Source: JAFAXD01 sp035472475 (GTDB lineage Bacteria; Pseudomonadota; Alphaproteobacteria; Rhizobiales; Xanthobacteraceae). From it: DNA of 12,674 nt. The position numbers and the translations under genes were made by a program. Each line of letters starts with the position of its first letter. The first letter of the stretch is position 1. This document shows positions 5,993 to 12,674 of the stretch, piece after piece. Where the stretch lies: assembly GCA_035472475.1 (NCBI GenBank), contig DATIPA010000166.1, positions 1-12,674 of the forward strand, read 5' to 3'. The notes under the pieces are model-generated. The model was not told the DNA's origin and did no database searches. It saw only the letters and a list, made by a program, of their open reading frames with translations.

Positions 5993-7156
5993 ATGAGCGA
6001 GCGACAAGCAGCTCTGCGCCGCGATCCGCCGTTTCATGCCGAGCACGTCGGCAGCCTGCTGCGGCCTGAGAGCCTGCGGCGTGCGCGCGAGCAGTTGCTC
6101 GGGCCGCACGAGGCGGACAGTAACCTTGGCCAGCATCACAACCAGCAACTTCGCGCGCTGGAGGATCAGGCCATCCGCGAGGCGGTCGCCTTGCAGGAAG
6201 CGGTAGGGCTGCGCGTTGCAACCGACGGCGAGTTCCGGCGCCGCACGTGGTGGACGGACTTTGTGCTTGGCTTCAACGGCGTGGTGGAGAACACCGGCGT
6301 CGAAGCGCCGGTTGTAATGCTCGACAAGGTGGGTCACCGGCGCGCGATTCCGAGTGTACGGATTGCCGGCAAGATTCGCTGGACCAAGCCGATCATGCGC
6401 GACGCGTTCGCGTATCTGCGATCGGTCGCGCGGACGACGCCGAAACTGACCGTGCCGGCGCCGATGGACCTGCACTACTTCGTGGGGGCGCGCGCCGGCA
6501 TCGACAAAGTCGCCTACCCCGATCTCGATGCGTTCTTCGAGGACCTCGCCCTTGCCTATCAGCGCGAAATCGCCGACTTGGCCGATGCCGGCTGTCGTTA
6601 TCTGCAGCTCGATGACGTGACCTTCGCATTCCTTTGCGACCCCAAGCGCCGGGCGGAAGTACAACGCTGGGGCTACGAGCCCGAACAGCTGGTCGACAAA
6701 TACATCAAACTGTTCAATCAGGCGGTTGCCAAGCGGCCGCGCGATGTGACGATCGGCCTGCACATCTGCCGCGGTAACGCCAGCAGCCATTGGGGCGCCG
6801 AAGGCGGTTATGATTTCGTCGCGCCGACTTTATTCCAACAGCTCGACGTCAATGCATTCTTTCTGGAATACGATACGCCCCGCGCCGGGAGTTTCGAGCC
6901 GCTGCGGTTTGTGCCGAAAGATAAGGTCGTGGTGCTCGGCCTCTTAACCAGCAAGGACCCTGCGCTCGAACCGAGCGAAGACATCAAACGCCGGATCGCG
7001 GAAGCCTCCAAATTCATCGCGCTGGAACAGCTCTCGTTGTCGCCGCAATGCGGTTTTGCCAGCAATTACATCGGCAATCCGGTCACCGTCGACGGTGAGC
7101 GGCGCAAGCTTGGCCTGATCGTCGACATCGCCACCGAGATCTGGGGAACGGCCTGA
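5993..7156 (+). CDS. Stand-alone MetE C-terminal-type zinc methyltransferase (cobalamin-independent methionine synthase II family)
   Basis: The 387-residue cytoplasmic protein corresponds to the catalytic C-terminal barrel of MetE (UROD/MetE-like superfamily) without the N-terminal half of full-length MetE (about 750 residues). Visible landmarks are HVGSLLRP near the start, ATDGEFRR, DLHYFVGA, LQLDDVTFAF, HICRGN (H257, C259), FFLEYD (E292) and SPQCGF (C353). H257, C259, E292 and C353 fit the known zinc ligand set of MetE (His641, Cys643, Glu665, Cys726 in E. coli), and the Glu-to-Cys spacing of 61 is the same. The family activates a thiol on zinc for methyl or alkyl transfer; epoxyalkane:coenzyme M transferase is a related enzyme of similar length. 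Which thiol and donor are used here is unknown. It sits between an exported SnoaL-like protein and an importer, suggesting catabolism of an imported compound rather than housekeeping methionine synthesis. Confidence 0.88.
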   Translation: MSERQAALRRDPPFHAEHVGSLLRPESLRRAREQLLGPHEADSNLGQHHNQQLRALEDQAIREAVALQEAVGLRVATDGEFRRRTWWTDFVLGFNGVVENTGVEAPVVMLDKVGHRRAIPSVRIAGKIRWTKPIMRDAFAYLRSVARTTPKLTVPAPMDLHYFVGARAGIDKVAYPDLDAFFEDLALAYQREIADLADAGCRYLQLDDVTFAFLCDPKRRAEVQRWGYEPEQLVDKYIKLFNQAVAKRPRDVTIGLHICRGNASSHWGAEGGYDFVAPTLFQQLDVNAFFLEYDTPRAGSFEPLRFVPKDKVVVLGLLTSKDPALEPSEDIKRRIAEASKFIALEQLSLSPQCGFASNYIGNPVTVDGERRKLGLIVDIATEIWGTA

Positions 7157-7251
7157 TTGAGCAGCGCCCGCCTGCGGGTCACACGCCGCTGTGATCGTCG
7201 CAGCTGCACCAGCCCACTGAGATGGACTCGGCGCTGCATATCGCGGATATT

Positions 7252-7280
7252 CGCGGCAAGGGCATAATAAAAATGCCGCG
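7252..7280 (+). promoter_or_regulatory. Inverted repeat before the system 2 binding-protein gene
   Basis: CGCGGCA (7252-7258) and TGCCGCG (7274-7280) form a perfect 7-bp stem around a 15-nt AT-rich loop. Nested alternatives compete: GGCAT (7261-7265) can pair with ATGCC (7273-7277). The loop contains CATAAT (7263-7268), a possible -10 box without a convincing -35. The repeat ends 12 nt before the Shine-Dalgarno of the gene at 7305. It might be an operator, a processing site or a weak attenuator; no T-run follows. The rest of the 7157-7304 gap holds only a short CCCGC/GCGGG repeat (7167-7178) and no clear terminator. Confidence 0.4.
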
Positions 7281-7304
7281 CAACGTCGCGCAGGGAGGAA
7301 TCTA

Positions 7305-8465
7305 ATGGCAGTCCGACATCGCATGATGGTTCCGATACTCGCAGCCGCGATGCTCGCGGCAGCATCGAGCGCGAGCGAGGCACAATCGGAATTCAAGGTC
7401 GGCTTTGTGCTTTCGCAGATCGGCCCGCTGGCGGAACTCGCCAAGACCTATCTGGATGGCGCCGAGGTCGGGGTCGCAATGGTCAACGACACCGGCGGCA
7501 TCGGCGGCCTCAAGGTGCGGCTGATCGTATGCGACGCCCAGGGGCAGGAGCCGCAGGCGGTGCTCTGCGCCAAGAAGCTGATCAACGACGACAAGGTCAA
7601 CATGATGATCGGCGCGACCGGCACGCCGCAGACGATGGCCCTTATCCCGACGGTCGAAAGTGCCGGTGTGCCCCTGTTCGGCATGGGCGCCGGACGCGTG
7701 ATCTGGGAGCCGGTCAAGAAATGGGTGTTTAAATCGTTTCCCTCGAACGACGACCAGATCCCGGCCGAACTCAACTACGCAAAGAAGAAGGGTTGGAACC
7801 GGGTCGCGCTCCTCACCGACAACACCTCGTTCGGCAAGGACACCGTCGAGATGACCCGCGAGGTGGTGAAGAAGAACGGGATGGAACTCGTCGCCGAGGA
7901 ATCCTATGCACCGTCCGATACCGACATCACCGCGCAGGTCACGCACGTGCGCGCCGCCAACCCGGACGTCGTGCTCAATCTCGCCGGCACCATTCCGCTC
8001 GGCATCCTGGTCGCCAAGAAAGCGACCCAGCTTGGCATGAAGCAGCCGCTGGTACAGGGGATGAACTTCGTGGTCGAGAACTATCCGACAATGGTGCCGC
8101 AGGCGATCGACCAGTCCTATTTCGCCGGATCGAAGATGATGGTCGATCTGCCGCCGAGCGATCCGCTCTACGCCAACATCACGGCGTTCCGGAAGAAATA
8201 TTCCGAGATGCGCGGCGCGTCGACAAAACCGAACGGCAACACCATCACGGTGCCCGATATCCTGTTGATGGTGCAGAAAGTCACTCAGGGTATGGGCGCC
8301 AAGGTGCTCGATCCGGAAGCGCTGCGCACCGCGATCGAAAGCGCGCACGATATTCCGGAGCTGCAGGGCATCTGGAACCTGTCGCCGACCAACCACGGCA
8401 ACTCGTTCGCCGCCGGCACGGTGGTGCTGACCAACGTCAAGGGCGAGTGGAAGCTCGCGCAATAG
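7305..8465 (+). CDS. Periplasmic substrate-binding protein of HAAT ABC transporter, system 2 (Sec-type signal)
   Basis: The 386-residue product is a Peripla_BP_6/LivK-type binding protein. A Sec signal (hydrophobic MMVPILAAAMLAAASSAS) ends with probable cleavage at SEA/QS, residue 26. The mature protein begins EFKVGFVLSQIGPLAELAK and has the family blocks GVAMVNDTGGIGG, LKVRLIVCDAQGQEPQ, MMIGATGTPQTMALIP and VALLTDNTSFGKDTV. C-terminal features include HDIPELQGIWNLSP and the final VVLTNVKGEWKLAQ strand. The start at 7305 has a strong GGGAGG at 7293-7298. It shares little obvious sequence with the system 1 binding protein beyond the fold, so the ligands probably differ. The ligand itself is not identifiable. 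The gene is followed by a 204-bp gap full of palindromic repeats, then by the permease gene. Confidence 0.95.
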   Translation: MAVRHRMMVPILAAAMLAAASSASEAQSEFKVGFVLSQIGPLAELAKTYLDGAEVGVAMVNDTGGIGGLKVRLIVCDAQGQEPQAVLCAKKLINDDKVNMMIGATGTPQTMALIPTVESAGVPLFGMGAGRVIWEPVKKWVFKSFPSNDDQIPAELNYAKKKGWNRVALLTDNTSFGKDTVEMTREVVKKNGMELVAEESYAPSDTDITAQVTHVRAANPDVVLNLAGTIPLGILVAKKATQLGMKQPLVQGMNFVVENYPTMVPQAIDQSYFAGSKMMVDLPPSDPLYANITAFRKKYSEMRGASTKPNGNTITVPDILLMVQKVTQGMGAKVLDPEALRTAIESAHDIPELQGIWNLSPTNHGNSFAAGTVVLTNVKGEWKLAQ

Positions 8466-8482
8466 CATGCGATGCGATGCGC

Positions 8483-8606
8483 TGGTCATGGCCGGGCTTG
8501 TCCCGGCCATCCACATCTTTGCGGTGCCGCCAGGCTCAAAAAGACGTGGATGCCCGCGCAGGCCGGTTTACGCAGCCTGCGCAAGCTTGGCTGCGAGCGT
8601 GGGCAT
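8483..8606 (+). repeat. REP-like cluster of nested hairpins between binding-protein and permease genes
   Basis: The first hairpin is ATGGCCGGG/CCCGGCCAT (8488-8496 with 8502-8510) inside a 29-bp block (8483-8511) identical to the one in the leftward operon. A second pairing, CCACATCTTT (8511-8520) with AAAGACGTGG (8540-8549), has one mismatch. A third, GCGCAGGC/GCCTGCGC (8556-8563 with 8575-8582), is perfect over 8 bp, and ATGCCC/GGGCAT (8550-8555 with 8601-8606) encloses it. The element fills most of the 204-bp gap. In translation it yields the 'MAGLVPAIHIF' peptide known as a repeat artefact in Rhizobiales, so no gene is called. It may stabilise the binding-protein mRNA. Confidence 0.75.
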
Positions 8607-8669
8607 GACGAGCTTGTGGCACGATCCGGCCGGAGACCGCGCTACCTGCGCTCGGCGGAACTGATCGCG

Positions 8670-10601
8670 ATGGACCTCACGAGCTTCGCGCAGACCGCGT
8701 TCGCCGGCATCTCGAACGGCGCGCTCTACGCGTTGCTCGGGCTCGGCTTCAGCCTGGTGATCCGCTCGACCGGGCTCATCAACTTCGCGCAGGGCGATCT
8801 GATGATGGTCGGCGCCATCCTGACTGGAGCGCTCTGCCGGTTCGGCCTCCCGGTCGCGGTCTCAGCGCCGCTCGCAATCGCGGCCACGACCGTACTGAGC
8901 GCCGGCTTCTACTGGTTCGCGATCCGTCCGGCCGGCGGTGCCACCATGGCGCAGGTCGTGCTGCTCACCATCGGGTTTGCGATCTGCCTGCGCGGCGTCG
9001 TCACCATGGCCTGGGGCTCCGACCCGATGATGGTGCCATCGTTCACCGGCGAGATGCCGCTCAACGTGGGAGGCGTCAGCATCCTGCCGCAGGAACTGTG
9101 GCTGATCGGCGTGCTGGTCGTGATCACGCTCGCAACCGGGTTCTTCTTCCGTCACACCGTCATGGGGCTCGCATTGCGTGCCGGCGCCACCAACCCGCTG
9201 GGTGCGAGCTTCGTCGGCATCGATCCGCGCGTGCTCGGCCTGCTGGCGTTCGCGGCTTCCGGATTTCTCGGCGCGGTTGCGGGCGCGGTCTGGAGCCCGA
9301 TCTCGTTCGCGCAAGTCGACGTCGGGCTCGGCGTGGCGCTCAAGGGCTTCACCGCCGCAATCCTGGGCGGGCTGCACAGCAACTACGGGCCAATCCTTGG
9401 CGGCATCGTGCTGGCGTTGATCGAATCGTTTTCGGCCGGCTACATTTCGTCGGCCTACATGGACTCGATCACGTTCGGGCTGATGCTGCTGGTGCTGGTG
9501 CTGCGCCCGCAGGGCCTGCTCGGCACCGCGCTCTCTATGACCAAGGAGGAGCGGCCCGAAGAGGTGCTGTCGACCACAGCGCGTCCGACCGGCTTCACCA
9601 ATCGCGACATCGCGATGGTCGCCATCATCGTGGTGGTGCTGACCGGTCTCGGCCTCACCATGAACGGGACCTGGCTCACCAGCGGGATCTTCGCCGGCAT
9701 CATGGCGATCGTCGTGATGGGGCTCGTGCTGCTCACCGGGTACGGCGGCCAGCTCTCGCTCGGACAGGGCGCGTTCATGATGATCGGCGCCTATGCGACC
9801 GGCTATCTCACCGTGAAGCTCAATTGGCCCTCCTACGCCGCGATGCTGATCGGCGTAGTTCTCGCCGCCACCGTGGCGTTCGTGCTCGGCCGCCTGATCT
9901 TCGTGCTGCGCGGCCTTTATCTCTCGATGGCGAGCTTCGGTCTTCTCATGATTTCGCTGACCTTCGCGCGCGAATGGACCAACATCACTGGCGGGCCATC
10001 GGGGCTGCCGGGCATCCGCCCGCTCGCGATCGGCGGTTTTGTATTCACGTCCGACCGCGCCAATTATTTTCTGATCGCCGCCGTCTCGCTCGCAGCGCTG
10101 ATCTTTTGCCTGAGTCTGGCGCGCTCGCGGCTCGGCCGCGCGCTGCTTGCGATCCGCTCCAACGAACCGGCGGCGCGTGCCTGCGGGGTCGACGTCACCC
10201 GCCACAAGCTGCGGGTCTTCGCGGTCTCGGCCGCGCTCGCGAGCATCGCCGGCAGCCTCTACGGGCACTTTCTCGGCTTCGTCAATCCGCTGCCGTTCGG
10301 AATCGATGCCACCATCGCGCAGCTTACCGCGCTCACCGCGGGCGGCTTCCTGTCGCTTTCGGGCTCTTACGTCGGATCCGCGATCGTGATCGCGCTGCCG
10401 CTGGTCATCACCAAAATCGCCGGCACCACCTCGAGTCAGTTCAGCGCCGGCGTCCAATACGTTGCGTTCGGCTTGCTCCTGATCGGTGTTGTTCATACGC
10501 AGACCAGCGGCGTGTTCGTGCGCGCCGGCGCGCTGGTGCGCGGCTTGGTCCGTCCGGGTGCCGGCGCGCCCAAGATCGCTACCGGGAAAGAACCCACATG
10601 A
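8670..10601 (+). CDS. Fused LivH-LivM ABC transporter permease, system 2
   Basis: This 643-residue protein joins both HAAT permeases in one chain. Residues 1 to about 290 are LivH-like: SNGALYALLGLGFSLVIRSTG, INFAQGDLMMVGA, the ILGGLHSNYGPILGG block and the closing VLRPQGLLGTAL. A polar linker (about 290-312, KEERPEEVLSTTARPTGF) leads to the LivM-like half. That half has LLTGYGGQLSLGQGAFMMIGAYA, the loop AIRSNEPAARACGVDVTRHKLRVFA and the LSLSGSYVGSAIVIALPLV end. The ATG at 8670 is chosen because the first membrane helix begins there; the frame is open to 8472, but that part is repeat sequence. The Shine-Dalgarno is weak. LivG overlaps the 3' end by 4 bp. Fused HAAT permeases are known; the fusion guarantees 1:1 stoichiometry. 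Confidence 0.94.
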   Translation: MDLTSFAQTAFAGISNGALYALLGLGFSLVIRSTGLINFAQGDLMMVGAILTGALCRFGLPVAVSAPLAIAATTVLSAGFYWFAIRPAGGATMAQVVLLTIGFAICLRGVVTMAWGSDPMMVPSFTGEMPLNVGGVSILPQELWLIGVLVVITLATGFFFRHTVMGLALRAGATNPLGASFVGIDPRVLGLLAFAASGFLGAVAGAVWSPISFAQVDVGLGVALKGFTAAILGGLHSNYGPILGGIVLALIESFSAGYISSAYMDSITFGLMLLVLVLRPQGLLGTALSMTKEERPEEVLSTTARPTGFTNRDIAMVAIIVVVLTGLGLTMNGTWLTSGIFAGIMAIVVMGLVLLTGYGGQLSLGQGAFMMIGAYATGYLTVKLNWPSYAAMLIGVVLAATVAFVLGRLIFVLRGLYLSMASFGLLMISLTFAREWTNITGGPSGLPGIRPLAIGGFVFTSDRANYFLIAAVSLAALIFCLSLARSRLGRALLAIRSNEPAARACGVDVTRHKLRVFAVSAALASIAGSLYGHFLGFVNPLPFGIDATIAQLTALTAGGFLSLSGSYVGSAIVIALPLVITKIAGTTSSQFSAGVQYVAFGLLLIGVVHTQTSGVFVRAGALVRGLVRPGAGAPKIATGKEPT

Positions 10602-11371
10602 GCGCGGCGCGCGACCTGATGCTCGAGGTGAATGGGCTCAGCGTCCATTTCGGCGGGCTGCGCGCGGTCGATAACGTCGATTTCGGCGTCGCGAAGGGCG
10701 AGATCCTCGGGCTGGTCGGTCCCAACGGCGCCGGCAAGACCACGACCTTCAACACCATCTTCGGCATGATCAAGCCGGAAGCAGGCCGCATCGCGCTGCG
10801 CGGCGCCGACATCACCGGGCTTCCCTCCGAGCGCATCAACGCGCTCGGGGTCGCGCGCACATTCCAGAACGTGCGGCCGTTCGCCGAGCTCTCGGTGCGC
10901 GAGAACATCATGATGGGCGCATACAGCTCGGGCTTCTGCGGGGTCGCGGCGTCGGCCCTGCGGCTGCCGAAACATCGGCGGCTCGAGCAGCTCGCGCAGG
11001 AGCGTGCCGATCATTGGATCGCGCGGCTCGGGCTCACGACCTACGCGAACCTGCTCACGACCGCGCTCCCGTTCGGGCTGCAGCGCGTCGCCGAGGTTGC
11101 GCGCGCGATGGCGAGCGCGCCCGATTTGTTGCTGCTGGACGAGCCGGCCGCCGGCCTCAACGCGGTGGAGAAGCAGGAGCTCTCCCGCATGCTGGTCACC
11201 ATCAACCAGGAGACTGGCTGCTCGCTCCTCCTCATCGACCACGACATGACCCTGGTGATGGGCCTCGTGCAACGCGTCGTTGTGATGGATTTCGGCAAGA
11301 AGATCGCCGACGGAACGCCCGCGCAGGTCGCGGCCGACCGCCAAGTGATCGAAGCCTATCTCGGGGTGTGA
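10598..11371 (+). CDS. livG: LivG-type ABC transporter ATPase, system 2
   Basis: This 257-residue LivG-class ATPase has Walker A GPNGAGKTT (41-49), Q-loop ARTFQNV, a divergent signature LPFGLQR in place of LSGGQ, Walker B LLLLDEPAAGL with D181/E182, and switch His in LIDHDM. The family insertion between Q-loop and signature (KHRRLEQLAQERADHWIARLGL) is present. The ATG at 10598 overlaps the permease stop as ATGA, which fixes the start; the frame is open far upstream only as a shadow of the permease gene. Its own stop shares one base with the livF start. It pairs with the LivF encoded next. Confidence 0.96.
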   Translation: MSAARDLMLEVNGLSVHFGGLRAVDNVDFGVAKGEILGLVGPNGAGKTTTFNTIFGMIKPEAGRIALRGADITGLPSERINALGVARTFQNVRPFAELSVRENIMMGAYSSGFCGVAASALRLPKHRRLEQLAQERADHWIARLGLTTYANLLTTALPFGLQRVAEVARAMASAPDLLLLDEPAAGLNAVEKQELSRMLVTINQETGCSLLLIDHDMTLVMGLVQRVVVMDFGKKIADGTPAQVAADRQVIEAYLGV

Positions 11372-12111
11372 TGCTTACGGTCCAAAATCTCGAAGCCGGC
11401 TACGGCCACATCGCGGCGCTCAAGGGCGTCGACGTGACGGTCGGCGCCGGCGAGTTCGTGGCAATCCTCGGCCCCAACGGCGCCGGCAAGAGCACGCTGA
11501 TGAAAGCGATCATCGGCGTGCTGCGCCAGCAGGCTGGCGCGATCCGGTTCGCTGACCAGCGCATCGACGATCTCGCCACCGCTCAGCGCATCCGGCTTGG
11601 CATGGGCATCATTCCGGAAGGCCGCCAATTGTTCTTCGACATGACGGTGCGCGAGAATTTGATTCTCGGCGCCTACGCGCAGCTCGGCGTGCGCATCGGG
11701 CGAGAGATAGACACCGCGCTTGAACACGTGTTTGCGCTCTTCCCGCGCCTGGCCGAACGCCAGGCGCAGCTCGCCGGGAGCCTTTCGGGTGGCGAGGCGC
11801 AGATGGTCGCGGTCGGTCGCGCACTGATGTCGCGGCCCAAGCTCCTGTTGTGCGATGAGCCTTCACTCGGGCTTGCCCCGCTGCTGGTGCGCGAACTGCT
11901 CGCGACCCTGTCGCGGCTGCGCGACAAAGGCATCACTATCCTGCTCGCCGACCAGAACGCGCAGGCGGCGCTGCGCATCGCCGACCGCGCCTATATTCTC
12001 GACACCGGCCGCGTGGTCGCCTCGGGTGCGAGCGCCACGCTCGCCGACGATGCGCGCTTGCGTGCCGCCTATCTGGGAAGCGGGGTAGAGACGCGGACAG
12101 GTGAGCAGTAG
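11371..12111 (+). CDS. livF: LivF-type ABC transporter ATPase, system 2
   Basis: This 246-residue LivF-class ATPase has Walker A GPNGAGKST (34-42), Q-loop region IPEGRQLF, signature LSGGEAQ (138-144), Walker B KLLLCDEPSLGL with D162/E163, and ADQNAQ where most LivF proteins have VEQN. The ATG at 11371 shares its A with the livG stop (TGATG), the usual mark of translational coupling. The C-terminus (ETRTGEQ) is slightly longer and more polar than in system 1. It completes the second importer, with one binding protein, one fused permease and two ATPases. Confidence 0.96.
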   Translation: MLTVQNLEAGYGHIAALKGVDVTVGAGEFVAILGPNGAGKSTLMKAIIGVLRQQAGAIRFADQRIDDLATAQRIRLGMGIIPEGRQLFFDMTVRENLILGAYAQLGVRIGREIDTALEHVFALFPRLAERQAQLAGSLSGGEAQMVAVGRALMSRPKLLLCDEPSLGLAPLLVRELLATLSRLRDKGITILLADQNAQAALRIADRAYILDTGRVVASGASATLADDARLRAAYLGSGVETRTGEQ

Positions 12112-12120
12112 TCTCTGAGC

Positions 12121-12674
12121 ATGCAGCGTCCGTTCGAAGGCATCCGCGTCATCGACGCCACTCACGTGCTGGCCGGGCCGTTCGCGGCCTATCAGCTCGC
12201 CGTGCTCGGCGCCGACGTGATCAAGGTCGAGCATCCGCACGATCCCGACCAGAGCCGCCTGACCGGTTCCGACCGCGAGCTAGGCAAGCGCCACATGGGC
12301 ACGAGCTATCTCACGCAGGCGTCCAACAAGCGCTCGCTCACCCTCGATCTCAAACAGACGGCCGGGCAGGAGATCTTCAAGAAGTTGATCGCGACCGCCG
12401 ACGTGCTGGTCGAGAACTACCGGCCGGGCGCGCTCGATGCGCTCGGGCTCGGCTACGAGGCGATGGCGGCGCTCAACCCGCGCTTGATCTATGCCTCCAT
12501 GTCGGCATTCGGTCAGCGCGGCCCGCGCGCGCAGCAGACCGCCTATGACTACGTGATCCAGGCCACCTCCGGCATCATGGCGATGACCGGGACCAAGGAG
12601 GTGCATCCGGTGAAGCTCGGCTCGCCCGCCGTCGATTACGCCACCGGCATGACGGGTGCGTTTGCACTGTCGGC
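12121..12674 (+). CDS. Class III (CaiB/BaiF) CoA-transferase, N-terminal 184 residues (partial)
   Basis: The frame opens with ATG at 12121 and runs to the window edge without a stop. It has the family hallmarks in order: FEGIRVIDATHVLAGPFAAYQLAVLGADVIKVEHP at 5-39, NKRSLTLDLK at 69-78, ADVLVENYRPGALDALGLGY at 93-112, LIYASMSAFGQRGP at 122-135, YDYVIQATSGIMAMTG at 142-157, and LGSPAVDYATG at 166-176. D172 fits the catalytic Asp of this family (Asp169 in formyl-CoA transferase), which forms the acyl-enzyme anhydride. These enzymes move CoA between carboxylic acids and often start catabolic routes. It follows livF by 9 bp, so it is very likely in the same operon; the Shine-Dalgarno is weak. The acyl substrate cannot be read from this fragment. 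The family usually has about 400 residues, so over half is missing. Confidence 0.93.
   Translation, partial: MQRPFEGIRVIDATHVLAGPFAAYQLAVLGADVIKVEHPHDPDQSRLTGSDRELGKRHMGTSYLTQASNKRSLTLDLKQTAGQEIFKKLIATADVLVENYRPGALDALGLGYEAMAALNPRLIYASMSAFGQRGPRAQQTAYDYVIQATSGIMAMTGTKEVHPVKLGSPAVDYATGMTGAFALS

Noticed and set aside
5948..6790. A 280-codon minus-strand frame opposite the methyltransferase
   Set aside because: It is antisense to a gene with clear zinc-binding motifs and shows no recognisable domain.
7167..7178. CCCGC/GCGGG as a terminator after the methyltransferase gene
   Set aside because: The loop would be only 2 nt and no T-run follows, so it does not qualify as an intrinsic terminator.
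7302..8516. A 404-codon minus-strand frame opposite the second binding-protein gene
   Set aside because: It has low-complexity His/Arg/Asp composition, starts with the repeat-derived 'AGTSPAMT' peptide, and mirrors a well-supported gene.
8467..8664. Small 65-codon frame after the second binding-protein gene
   Set aside because: It translates the palindromic repeat (MAGLVPAIHIF), a known artefact peptide in Rhizobiales rather than a gene.
8862..10496. A 544-codon open frame on the minus strand opposite the fused permease
   Set aside because: It lies wholly inside the permease gene, is extremely rich in Arg, Asp, Glu, His and Gln without a fold-like pattern, and reflects codon bias in GC-rich DNA.

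Overview
The window is GC-rich, densely coded alphaproteobacterial chromosome. A Rhizobiales origin (Bradyrhizobium/Xanthobacteraceae-like) is suggested by the operon style and by intergenic palindromes of the type that produce spurious 'MAGLVPAI' and 'AGTSPAMT' peptides when translated. That lineage call rests on remembered sequence signatures, not on a database search.

Two transcription units diverge from a short control region at about 5302-5496. The leftward (minus-strand) unit encodes a complete branched-chain-amino-acid-type (HAAT/Liv) ABC importer: a Tat-type substrate-binding protein (4060-5301), permeases LivH (3028-3891) and LivM (2054-3031), and ATPases LivG (1320-2057) and LivF (611-1330, TTG start). 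Downstream lie a RidA/YjgF-family gene interrupted by an in-frame amber codon (156-545) and the first 25 codons of an iron-sulfur protein with a CxxCGK motif (1-77), which runs off the window.

The rightward (plus-strand) unit starts with a small exported SnoaL/NTF2-like protein (5497-5970). It continues with a stand-alone zinc methyltransferase of the MetE C-terminal type (5993-7156). A second complete HAAT importer follows: a Sec-type binding protein (7305-8465), a fused LivH-LivM permease (8670-10601), LivG (10598-11371) and LivF (11371-12111). Nine bases later begins a class III (CaiB/BaiF) CoA-transferase (12121 to the edge). Gene overlaps of 1-11 bp within each permease/ATPase block indicate translational coupling.

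The two importers differ in permease architecture and export signal, so they are not a recent tandem duplication. Both carry the same 29-bp palindromic repeat, in the same orientation relative to transcription, between the binding-protein gene and the permease gene. The control region holds a perfect 15-bp inverted repeat whose two arms each read TGTAAT. Each arm fits as the -10 box of one of two opposing, fully overlapping promoters, which suggests mutually exclusive expression or joint control by one regulator. Together the locus looks like an uptake-and-catabolism island: two small-molecule importers, a thiol/methyl-transfer enzyme, a CoA-transferase, a Rid protein and an Fe-S protein. The substrate cannot be read from the sequence. 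No tRNA, rRNA, CRISPR, insertion sequence or integrase was seen.
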